A DNA stretch of 64,000 nt from Perkinsus chesapeaki (taxonomy: Eukaryota; Perkinsozoa; Perkinsida; Perkinsidae): positions 47,738 to 111,737 of the forward strand of contig JAAPAO010000038.1 in the NCBI GenBank assembly GCA_013115145.1. The letters run 5' to 3'. Below are positions 54,351-64,000 of the stretch, in pieces (position 1 is the first letter of the stretch; every line of letters begins with the position of its first letter). A program made the translations under genes and the position numbers. A model generated the notes under the pieces. It saw only the letters and a list, made by a program, of their open reading frames with translations. It did no database searches and was not told the DNA's origin.

Positions 54351-56411
54351 TCACAAATAATCGCCTGCCGTTCCGAGGCTCATATGACAGAAAAGTTCCT
54401 CCTTCAGGGCATTCGAGCGGTCAGGCCGGATTAACCAGCGAATTGTGGGTTTCTATGATTTGTTCGTTAAAGCTCGAGAGGATGAGAAGAAGTATGGTCC
54501 AGCATGACATTCACCGTCTCTTGCATTGTTTCGGAAATCTCTCACGTGGTTGCGTTGCACCTTTTGTACCGTTTGCGAACGCGGAAAGGCGATGAGATCA
54601 TGAGACATGGGCTGGCTCGACTAAGTTGATTGTTGTTATCGAATCTCATCATGACCGTATCAAAACCGAGGAGCCATGTGACTCCGTCAAAAGAGGTAGG
54701 TCTTGGTCTGGAGCGGCCAAGGCGCGGCTGAGTCTTCTTTTCAGAAAAGACAAGCTCGCAGCGACACGGGTTCGGAGAAGTCTAACAGGTGACCGTCGTA
54801 GCCCTCAATTGTTTCGTACTTCTGCCTTTTTAATTGTAATCTACTTCCGGGCCAGAAGTCTTATTGCTTCTTACTTTTATACTCCTTTTGATCCATATCT
54901 CTAGCCCGAATCAACTCCTGGTCATTACTGTTGGAATGACCGTTATTACTCAGAGTCGAGCCATGATGGTCGAAATTGAACCTAAGATATTATTTATTCT
55001 TCTCAGGAAGGGAGCATCTTCTCAAGTAAAAAAACCGAGAGTTCTCATCCATGGGACGCCCGCTCCAGTTGGATGGCATCTAGATTTCGAACTCTACGCG
55101 TTTGTTAGGTTAAAAATATGAAGCTTAAAGCTCTCGGAGGAGATCAATTCGTCGGGAGCAACTTCCGAGGTAGGCTTTACCTCTCCGGTTTCATCTTCGA
55201 CAAAGGGTAAAAGTCAGCTTACAGTTTTTACACCTTCCAAGGTGAAGTGTAAATTGAGAGAGGCTGGTTCGTCGAGCTCCATTGGAGTAACAAAGTCGTC
55301 TGTTGGGGAATCTGCGAGGAGAGCTTTCTTAGAAAGAGCATCTTTTAGTGTTCACCACACTCAATAAAATAAGTGTGACGAACTTTACAGCAGATCTAGT
55401 AGTGAATAAAGATAGCCATTCCTAACGATTAATACTCAATACTGGGCAGCGGCTGATGGATTTAAACGCTAAAAAGGCTTGTAGAAGGAAGGGGCTACTA
55501 AGCTAATGCAAGTAACTATCTTGCTTTCTTCCTACTTCTCAACTGATCACGATAGTGGCACTCGTCTTTAGTAAGTTATATACATATTTGAAGAGTTATA
55601 ATATGACCATTGAGATAGAATATGTTAGTCCATATATGATTTATATCAGTCAGGATCGTTGTTGAACTGCTCAAAGAGGGGAGCGTGCAGTCAGGAAAAA
55701 GCTTAATCGTCGAGATACTGTTGTCCGACTTTGGCTACATAACCAAAGGAAAGCACTGATCGAACCCCTCAACTTTCAACCTCGGTGCGTCCGAAGAGTA
55801 TTTGGTTGTTATCAGATCTAGCAACACAGCGATCGGTGATGAGATGGATTGAATCGGATCATTTAAGAATGCTCTATTCGAAAGAGGAAGTAGATAAGGC
55901 GTTCGGTAATGGTATAAGTGAAGAACAATTTGTTGACAATTGTCGAGAAGTAAGTACTGTAACTACTACAGCTGCTCCTCTTTACACTGTTTTATACAGG
56001 GTTAAGAGGCACTGTCGTTATTGCCCGTCCCAATTCTGCATCAGTTAGTGATAGATTATGGCTTTATATATATTTCTTCATGATGCATAAAACTTATTGT
56101 CCTCGAAGGTCCAAGTTTTAGCTCTCAGTACTGATGAGATGCTCCCCCGTCTTGCCTTACCAAATCATCTACGTTTCCCCTTTTCGGCTCCCTACAGTCT
56201 AACACACTTTATATCATCTCCTGGGGCCTGAGAGGGCCAATATCACATCGGAGCTTATATGGTATTCAAGCCAGCGTATCATCTCATTCCTACTTCTTCA
56301 TTATCATTTATTAAGCGGGATCTCCATATTACCTGAAAACGTATTTTCCGATATTTCCACCAGTTTTTTCCTTCACTGCCACTGCTCGCATCTTAGTACG
56401 CTTCACGAGTC
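54351..56411. other. Unresolved region with fragmentary open frames
   Basis: Frames at 54338-54595, 54626-54904 and 54864-55121 overlap or abut and show weak protein character; they may be 3' exons of the preceding gene. 55785-55945 reads RMLYSKEEVDKAFGNGISEE followed by a possible donor. Nothing could be assigned. Confidence 0.25.
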
Positions 56412-57001
56412 ATGCCGGAGCGGGAAGATGTGTACCACTCTTCGATGGAAGATATGATCAACGAACTGCTGAATGTCGCTGTGATGGACGCCTTCGCCGT
56501 GAAGGTTGGTGAGGATGTTACAATGTCAACGGTGGAGGACAGGACAGATAAGTGAGAATTATCGACTTGTCCTGGTCTCTATTGATTTCGTATCTAGGTC
56601 GAAGGCTGAGGCCTCGGATGTGAACACGGTTAACAGCCTTCTTGTTAAAATCGGATTACCTGCGCTGGCGGCCGGCGACGCCACTGTTGAAGAACTTCAG
56701 GCTGCGGTCCATGTAAGCTCTTCGGAGCGAATGGCTTTGTTGGCGATTTCAATTTCAGTGCATCGAAAGAGTCGCTGGAAATACCAAGGGTAAGCTCCTT
56801 CCGGGAGATATAAATACAATGCGAGTTGTATTGAGTAAGTGGCTGCCACTAGTCGTTATTATGTTCACCAAGCTTGTCGTTTAGGAGATAAATATCTTGA
56901 CCCCTGCCAGAGTGATGTGAATCATGCCATGGCACATTTACAGAACATCACAGCCAATCCTGTCTCTGATACATCGTAAGCGTCATTACTTATCTATAAG
57001 A
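56412..57001 (+). CDS. Hypothetical helical protein (5' exons)
   Basis: The ATG at 56412 (MPEREDVYHSSMEDMINELL) continues to VEDRTDK. A 47-nt intron leads to EASDVNTVNSLLVKIGLPAL and VEELQAAVH. Another 46-nt intron leads to CIERVAGNTK, and a further exon gives YLDPCQSDVNHAMAHLQNI. Splice frames agree across all four exons. It is wholly helical, perhaps a centrosomal or structural protein. The family is not recognised, and the 3' end is unclear; it may join the exons at 57471. Confidence 0.45.
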
Positions 57002-57470
57002 TGTTATAAGGTTTATTTTGGTTATATAAGTTGTATGCATTAGCAATCAAAGAGAGTCTCTATTAGAGATAGGACATGCTTCGATTGTGCATCGATGTTA
57101 GCGTCAGCACAGCTTTACCGAGCGAAAAAGTTTGTTCTTCTTGGTTTTGCTTGCATTAAAAATACGATACTCCAACAGTGGGTTAATAAAATTAGCGGAG
57201 CCCTCGATGTTGATGGACAACCTTCTGACTCATAGAGAGTTTCGGATTTTTTGAGGTGTCGTAAAGCATCATCCTGGTCCTCACCAGATTGGATGGATTC
57301 TTCCCAGTTTTTGTATCAACTTAATTAATAAATACTTCAAAAATATAATTTATTTGGCATTTCTCAGGCGTGGCAGAGTTGGCCGATAAGATTCCCTAAA
57401 CACTGCTGTGACTTTTTTCTTCACTGAAGTACCTTTTGTTGTTAATTAATCATTTACCGAACCCGCAGAG
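57002..57470. other. Possible intron/spacer
   Basis: Mostly AT-rich, with several acceptor-like TTTCTCAG (57360) and CCCGCAG (57463) sites. The second lies just before the ATG at 57471, compatible with either an intron or a new gene start. Confidence 0.3.
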
Positions 57471-58125
57471 ATGACCGCAGTTCGAGCAGCCGAAAACGAG
57501 AACGCTCCAAGTGATGGAGAAGATAACACGGTTAGCAATCGAGTGTCCTGCCAAGTAGAAATAAAATCATATCAGCGTCAAGTCGCACGATTGTCGTTAG
57601 GGTTGCGGGCGGTGGACCGAGACCCAGTTATGCTGCCCAAAGTGCTCGACATCTTTTGGCAGAACGTCCTTCTTTTGCACCCAGAAGTGCTTCGTGGACA
57701 ACTGGCCGGAACATTCCAAGTTGCACGCTGTCTTGACCAAGGCGGTGAGCTGGACAACAGGAGATAGGAGCAGCTGTAGATGTCCGCCGACAGGCTCGAA
57801 TACATAGAGGAGAACAGACATCGGTGACGAGCAGATCGTCACAGGGTTTGCCGGAGTCGACAGGCTCGACGACCTCGAAGAGCAAATCGACCGAGGAGGC
57901 GTCGGCTGCTATGCGAGAAGTTATCAAACGGAAAGACGCGTCTGCAAAACGACGTTTTAAGTAACGCGATGTCAGCGACGCATTTTTCATGCAGGCTCGG
58001 GACTAACCGAAAGCTCCGAAGATGAGGAGTTCATGATGTCGGCAAAGACTAAGGCGAGGATTAGAGAGTTCCTTGACTCAACCGCTAGAAAAATGACGTT
58101 CGAGCCGGGCGAAAGGAACCGGTGA
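57471..58125 (+). CDS. Hypothetical coiled-coil/basic protein
   Basis: The first segment reads VEIKSYQRQVARLSLGLRAV, then PVMLPKVLDIFWQNVLLLHP and RGQLAGTFQVARCLDQGG. A later segment gives SAAMREVIKRKDASAKRRF, and after a GT-AG intron (57961-57993) SEDEEFMMSAKTKARIREFL and TARKMTFEPGER. Junctions at about 57745-57765 and 57960 do not resolve exactly. It may be one gene with the neighbours on either side. No known family. Confidence 0.4.
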
Positions 58126-58930
58126 GGCGGACTGTGGGGGACATGCCATTGGGGAAGGTCAACCAGAAGCGACGCATTTGGCGCCTTCTTCACCGAGGGC
58201 GTATCTTGTTTCGGGCTCACTGTCGTACTTCCGAGAATTGGGGACTCTTTGCCCTATGAGATGAGCTCAAGATGTCAGGGTTGAGAGGCCGAGCAACTCT
58301 AGTGGAGGCTCCGAAGGCGGTACAGGAAGCGCCTCTCCCAGTAGTAAGAACTTCGAGAACTCCGAGGCATTAGATATGTTCAGACTCCCAGCTTCGGTCC
58401 CGAGGAGTATTTCCCTCACTCACGGCATTACCTGTAGCTTCGGAAATGATGATCATGAGACCCCTGGCCTGCCATGACAGCCAGGAGCCAATTAATCGAG
58501 CTGGGCAACAGTAGAAATATGTCTAGTTCACCACGAATGATCTTATCAGGTCATTCGAAACCTTTATGGTAGACTCGACGAGATCTGTCATGGCGCTCGC
58601 TGGCCGAGCGATAACAGAGCCCAGGCAGCTACTTAGTGGTCTTAGACCAGCAATCTTAGTGCTTATATGCATGGTTGCCCTTCTTATCATCTCATCGGGG
58701 TGAACTCATTTGGCATTAGATCCTCCATCACCTTGTTTAGGACGTCACTCCACCAGCTGGACCGTGCGGCAGACTTCCTTCCCTTAACGCTGGTTGGCTC
58801 TGGGGCGCACCCGCGTCGACATATCTTAGAAGAGAAACTTCAAAGCCGAGGTGATGGCGCCTTGGCTGCATCCGAGGTCGCTTTCCGGCAAAGCATCACT
58901 CGGCCATCACGGTAGTTCAGTTCCTATCGG
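58126..58930. other. Unassigned region
   Basis: Short frames only (for example GKVNQKRRIWRLLHRGRIL at 58145). It may contain further exons of the 57-59 kb gene. Confidence 0.25.
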
Positions 58931-59319
58931 CTGCATCAAATCACAGTGATGGTGGTGGAGCATTACCGGTATTACGAGCGGAAAGCAGGGAAGTTGCCGT
59001 CGGGCAGGCCGCAGTAGAACAGCCGGCCTCTAATGCCGGCAAGGAGGTTGGCGTTGTTGCCGGACTTCCCGTGGAGGAGCGACAGACTGGCAAGAAGAAA
59101 GTGGGTCGAGAAAAGAACGCTGCCATTGCCCTTTATGTTTGGTAGACGGACGGTCTCCAAAATACTGGGAATGGTAACTCGAGCTCTCCAAGTGGGGAGG
59201 ACTATAAGAAGGCATTCTTCAAGCTTGCAAAGATGACAGGACATGAACAGGACATCTCCAGTTTTTTGTCGGAGAGTGTTGAGAAACATGAGCAAGTCTC
59301 AGTGGTGCGGCCAGCGTAA
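58931..59319 (+). CDS. 3' exons of a hypothetical gene
   Basis: A frame with GKEVGVVAGLPVEERQTGKK and KVGREKNAAIALYV, then NSSSPSGEDYKKAFFKLAKM and SSFLSESVEKHEQVSVVRP, ending TAA 59317-59319. A stop codon at about 59142 between the two halves implies a small intron or frameshift. A minus-strand frame over the same interval is judged a shadow. Probably the C-terminus of the 56-59 kb gene. Confidence 0.35.
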
Positions 59320-61036
59320 GGCCAGATTAACCGTGTAATTGTGATTTCGTAATTACTGTGAGGGTCTGTGTTGATGCAGTTGGGGCGAGACTGCCTCGGT
59401 TTGCCGAGAAATAATTAGGTATAAACTAAATGCAGCATTATTATTAAGTTAAAATGGAGGTCCCCAAGAGAACACTTAATCATCTGTTTGACTAAGTTAA
59501 CTGACAGTAATGTGTAACGCCTACTTGCCACGGTGGGCCGGGTCAACACCAACTACTCCGCCATACTCCACCAACTTGTGCGTTTGTGGAGTACGTGCAC
59601 AAAGCCGCAACTCGTTCCAAGATATAGGTGCTTAGACGTTTGAAGTGCAATACTCAAGGTGTCTCCAGCTCCTATGGTTTTTCGTTATATACTGAAGAAC
59701 ACGGAGAATGATATCAGCCTTTTTAACGCCAACTTTGAGCTGGAGCATGTGCCATCGTTGCCGCGTTAATATTTAGCGACAAAGCTGCGGTGAACGATTA
59801 TCCAAGGAAGGCCCCGGCAATGATGATTGAACGATATCTTTTTTGGGCTTGCAAACAGCCCCTCCTGGAGGGATGCGATCGCCTAATTTGCTGTAGCCAA
59901 ACCCCTTGGATGTGGGCGCGTATAGTCGCGCAAGAAGCCCATTCACTGAAAGACTGCGAGTGTTGTAGCACACTTTTGCCGATATGGTCCTTCTCTACGA
60001 AGCCCCACAAACTCAAGCTCGAACGTCTCGTCAACAACCATTCTGTTATCACCAAAGTGGTAATTATATGTCGTTCTACGTTAATGCTGTAGTTATGGCA
60101 AGATGTGACGCTACTTTAGCTCCCAACTGTCACGCACGAAAGTTCGTAGATTGTTATAGATATATATTATTTATCACTTAAAAGACTTCTCGAGGCCAGA
60201 ATAGATCAATCATCGATAACAGCAGTCATCACTTAATCGCTAAATAGGCGAAAACTTAAAGGATGAGTTTAAGAGTGCCTCCCAAAGTACCCTTACTTTT
60301 TCAAGGGTGATGGACCAACGGCGAAGCCGATGCGACGCGGCGCACAACTCCTTCTACGCTTCTGCAGAATAACCTCCTCGAATCAGGGTAACCAACGAGT
60401 CAGATGACGAGGCTTCCCGTGAGTCAAGCTACGATGCAAGTAAAGAAATACTATCTGTCAAATGGCGAGGCTAATAGTAGAATCGACGTACACCGAACTG
60501 TGAACCAACAACATGTGACGCAGCGTCGTCAAGATCATGTGCTGGCCATCGTGATATTTCTGCTGAACTGCCTATTGTTTCAAACTGGTAGATCCGTGCC
60601 ACTACCATGAGCCCAGAGTCTTTCTAAAAGGCTTAGCTTCAAGCACTCCAGAATCTAAAATGTTGTTTTATCTGAAGATAAGATTACACATCAATATCCA
60701 CATACAGCTACAGAGCTAAGCCCAGAGTATTGGAGGTATCCGGGAAAACTCCCGTCCTTGGACCGAGACCCTCGGATCCTTTAAACATTTCATAAGCTCA
60801 ATCAGCGAGGAAGCCAGTTGTTGGAGTGACGGGTGCGACACTTGCAGAGCTGAGTAGAGTTGAGTAGATTGATGAGAAAAATGTATCCTTCAGAAGAACC
60901 ATTCACTTAGCAGTACGTATTTTACGCATACCATAGCTGGAAATGCAATGAGCTTAGGTCAACAAACAACTGTGCGGTTACAGAGCTCCGCCGTTCCTCT
61001 TGCTCAGACTTTAACGCAGCTTTTGCGCTATCAGTA
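59320..61036. other. Spacer
   Basis: 1.7 kb without a supported gene. Small ORFs on both strands at 59773-60181 overlap one another. Confidence 0.3.
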
Positions 61037-61986
61037 AATGAAGATGATATCTCGTATATGCCTTTCATACTCTACTGGTCTGCTGGTGCTTCTCTGCCAG
61101 ATGTCTGCAAGCATGTCACAGAGCCGCTACCCCATGTGCTGGTTCTATTATCGACGACGGTGAAGGAGCTGGAGTGAGGCATCCTGTTGGTGACCTGATC
61201 GTGACACTAAAAGCCCACAATGCTTCGAATGTAGATGTCAAAGTTCAAAGCACAAGAAGAGACAGAATCTCCAACTACAAGGATATCTCTATCAGCTCGA
61301 TCAGGGGGAAAATACCGAGCACATCTGTTTTTAGAAGCGGTGACGATCCGAACGGCGGAAGCCGTTTATTTCTAGTATCATCATTATGGGTTATTGAGAA
61401 TGCTACGGCGCCTGGTCGATATTTCCTCGATGATATTACTAACGAGTATGGTTGGGGTTTAGGAGACCGCCTGGGTGCCTTCATGTATAACAAGTACCAA
61501 AATGAGCTCTACGCGCCCTATAACGACTCGATGATGATCCTCCATCCTATCAGTTGCTTTGGATTCCTTCCCAGCTCAGGTTTCGTATATCTCACTAAAA
61601 AGTATACTGGTAGCCAAGTATTCAGAGCCTCTATCAATATAACTACCCCGACTACTCTAACACTGGTTGTGAGCACCATGAAGCCTGAGGTGTATAACAG
61701 ATACAAAGACGTGGTGTTCGATTGGGCTCCTGGGAGCAGACTGTCAAAGACCTCAGAGGGACCTTCTGGTATATACTACGATTATCGTATCCGCGTGGGT
61801 AATGATACACTGTCCGGTCTCGAGAGACTGTTTAACTGGACGCTCCCCAGAGATGATTATCAGTTCTTTCATAATAGCTCTCGCCAAGAAATTTACACTT
61901 ATTACTCTGGGGAAACTGTGACACTTGTTGCCCATAAGTGCAAGAATCTTGCATGGGACAAATGTGTCTTCGAGAACCCCGAGTAG
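61037..61986 (+). CDS. Secreted/surface glycoprotein of unknown family
   Basis: The main exon (from about 61130) is a well-formed beta-rich sequence: HPVGDLIVTLKAHNASNVDV, NEYGWGLGDRLGAFMYNKYQ, CFGFLPSSGFVYLTKKYTGS, DVVFDWAPGSRLSKTSEGPS and SGETVTLVAHKC, with at least five NxS/T sites, ending TAG 61984-61986. Upstream, ATGs at 61037 and 61059 each open a leader (ICLSYSTGLLVLLC or PFILYWSAGAS) in other frames, so a small intron must join leader and body. Which ATG is used is undecided. No intracellular family fits. Confidence 0.5.
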
Positions 61987-63308
61987 GGTGTGGTGAAAGG
62001 CGGGAGACTTCGCTTATAGCGTAAGTCAGATATCGAGCTACACTGTGAGCTATTTTTTCACCGCGGACGTAGTAAAGTCCGAGACAAACTATTCCACGCT
62101 TTACTTTTTCCGATTACTCATACATTTTCCTTGTCGTTGTTCAGCGGGATGTATTTCATATGGTATGCGTTACGACATTGTTGTACAGAGTAGATCATTA
62201 TTAAAGCGAGCAGAGGTCATTCGTAGAAGGTCGTGCCTGTCAATCACAGGCAATCCCTGAGCAAACCACAAACTCATCCTAGTCGTCGACTAGTAGTCGA
62301 CACTGTTACTACATTCCAGGCACTTCTTTATGAGTCCAATGAGGGTTCGGGACATGACGTTTATTTGGCTATGACCATCATCACACCTCGAATTGGTATA
62401 TAATAGTTTTGTACCCGTTAAACAACGGTGATATCTTTTGATGTTTCCAGGAAAAGCGGAAGCTGCAGGCAAATCTCAGGACAGAACGAGAGCTGTGAAC
62501 TGCCAGCTGTTGTAGTGTCTGAAGCGGCAAGTCCGTGCCGATATCGTATGCGGATACGAGTAGTACGTTCAACGAATGATCAACAAACACTGAATAACTT
62601 TTTTAAACGCAAGAAAAAAAAAGAAGGATCGGCATTAATAGGCTACCCTTCATGAACTACGGTCTTTTCCCAGCTCTTCCATGATGGAAGTGCTGTCTAT
62701 AATGGAAGTTCTATTATTACTGTTCCAGTAAAAGTTAAATCTCACGTATCGATTATGACTATGAATGCTACATGGTATAAACTATGCTGCTCGGAATTTC
62801 CTAGTCGGGAAGCTATCCTCAAGCGCTTCCGACCACTTCAAGTATCGGCAGAACATTTGCCCCTGCTGGAAAGGCTACTCTGGAAAGCATACTTCCAAAG
62901 GACGCAATAGAGCCTATCAAATGCCGAGCTCGGCAATGCCAAGTTGGCTTCTCAAAGGGGCAAAGAACGAAAAGCGTTACAGAATGGTTTCGTAGACGCC
63001 AACGCCAGATTGCATCACGGGCCAATTCTAAATCATAGTTCATGGTCAGCTGCTTCACACAGATGCTGTCGACGACTATTGAGAGTTCTGGAAGGTTGTG
63101 TAGCTCCATGAGTAATCACTGATCTACTGTTAGTGGGCAAACTGGGTAGTTGCGGAGGGAGCGGTTATCCCTGATTGTGCCGAGTAGACAATGATGTCAC
63201 AAAGCTAATAATGTTGTCACAAAGCCTTGTACCCCTAAGCCTATTCACAGTAGCAGAACTTTTTTGGGTATTTGTTTATATTTCCTAATAGTCCAAGTTG
63301 AGTTAATC
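61987..63308. other. Spacer with short repeats
   Basis: No gene assigned. A GTCGAC-TAGTA-GTCGAC inverted repeat lies near 62285-62301. Direct repeats AATGATGTCACAAAGC / AATGTTGTCACAAAGC lie at 63189-63223, just upstream of the Gag-like ORF. Confidence 0.3.
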
Positions 63309-63749
63309 ATGGCGACACCTGTACGTGCCCAGACAGAGCCCCCTGGAACTCCGTTACCGGTTTTTGATAACGTTGAGACGGTGCTCGCTGAGATACGAAA
63401 AACTCGTATGAAACGAGGCAGACTCCAAGGCCAACTTAACCGTTCAAGAGAACGGATTGACGTTTTGATTGTCGACGAGACCGACCCTGCGTCTTTAGAG
63501 GCTTATGAGGAGCTTGAGCGTCAAGAGCAGGACTTACAGAGACTGGTGTCCGAGGCTATCCAGAGATGTACCTATCTTGGTCGCAGAAATAATTTTTCCC
63601 CATTGTCATCTAGCGAGCGGGTAGGGCCCCACGAGCGTTCAAGTACCATTTTACTCACAGCGAAAACCCCGCCTTCCGGACCGGATCTCGATAACTGTTC
63701 ACAATATCGACCTAATTCGATTACCAATCGACTCCTCTCGTCATTCTGA
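63309..63749 (+). pseudogene. Truncated retrotransposon Gag-like ORF (BEL/Pao type suggested)
   Basis: From the ATG at 63309 the frame is Pro/Thr-rich, then a helical block: EIRKTRMKRGRLQGQLNRSR, DETDPASLEAYEELERQEQD and LQRLVSEAIQRC. This resembles the N-terminal helical region of BEL/Pao and related Gag polyproteins (KR...L.G.L.R pattern). It stops after 146 codons with no capsid, zinc knuckle or pol visible downstream in the remaining 250 bp. It is therefore either a truncated element or a domesticated small helical protein. Confidence 0.35.
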
Positions 63750-63861
63750 GTTTAATGGTGTTTGTCTCATCTCAGTTTATAGCTTCTGTGAAAAGCTATG
63801 ATCGATTTAAGATTCTGCTAGCTAATCATCATCGTATTTGTCATACTTGGATCTCAGCAAA

Positions 63862-63937
63862 GTTAATAGCTCAGTCGGTTAAGGTGCTGTGCTCAATACC
63901 CGGGTGTCGCGGGTACGAATCCCGGTAAAGGTGCTTG
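63862..63937 (+). other. tRNA-like sequence (decayed tRNA or SINE head)
   Basis: Contains an A-box-like TAGCTCAGTCGG, GGTTAAGG (D-arm of Leu type), a seven-base loop CTCAATA (anticodon CAA) with 4/5 paired stem, and a B-box-like GGTACGAATCC with a four-pair T-stem. The acceptor arms pair poorly and T55 is A. It is best read as a tRNA-derived element or pseudogene rather than a working tRNA. Confidence 0.4.
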
Positions 63938-64000
63938 AGAAAAATATGAAATTCGAGACTTGCCTGATCACAGCCAGAACTCCGAGTAGGGTAGTACAAC

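Overview
The window reads as nuclear DNA of an alveolate protist, most likely a Perkinsus species. This is an inference. The grounds are very short introns (mostly about 45-50 nt, a few near 25-35 nt), densely packed genes on both strands, families of small secreted proteins, and protein families typical of that lineage. It is not bacterial or viral: splice junctions interrupt nearly every conserved gene.

Layout. 1-4.1 kb holds two tandem LARP4-like La-motif genes on the minus strand, sharing a nearly identical 374-bp tract. TBCA (tubulin cofactor A) diverges from the second copy at 4.3-5.2 kb. A PI-PLC X-like enzyme (6.1-7.1 kb), a small hypothetical gene (7.2-7.6 kb) and a palmitoyltransferase with an unusually Cys-poor zinc domain (8.9-10.85 kb) follow. 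Two paralogous small secreted proteins lie at 12.5-14.5 kb; two more of the same general type lie at 28.7-31.0 kb. 15.0-20.0 kb is a tandem array of four secreted, Cys-rich, partly mucin-like genes on the minus strand. It is divergent from an intronless BCS1-like AAA ATPase (20.2-22.0 kb). A coiled-coil gene (22.2-25.3 kb) precedes a cyclic-nucleotide-binding-type K+ channel (25.4-27.5 kb).

From 31 to 49 kb there are a mitochondrial ferredoxin-NADP reductase (minus), a membrane protein of unknown function, a secreted Cu/Zn superoxide dismutase fused to the same Cys module as the 15-20 kb array, a GNAT acetyltransferase with a possible signal peptide, PAM16 (mitochondrial import motor), and a PSTAIRE cyclin-dependent kinase in at least eight exons. 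49-55 kb looks like an intron-rich helical-repeat (RAP/FASTK-like) gene. 56-59 kb holds fragments of one or more unknown coiled-coil genes. 61-62 kb has an unknown secreted glycoprotein. The right end carries a truncated retrotransposon Gag-like ORF and a tRNA-like sequence.

Non-coding structure is the most unusual part. An AGTATCTT/AAGATACT motif recurs in introns, once forming an intron whose two ends pair. Introns of three genes look like tRNA fragments. A 14-16 nt element, CTGACACCTCTAGCT(G), recurs at gene 5' ends and in introns. There is also a 39-nt perfect palindrome. Several genes, such as FDXR, PAM16 and perhaps the helical-repeat protein, serve mitochondria. The secreted families probably face the host or environment.
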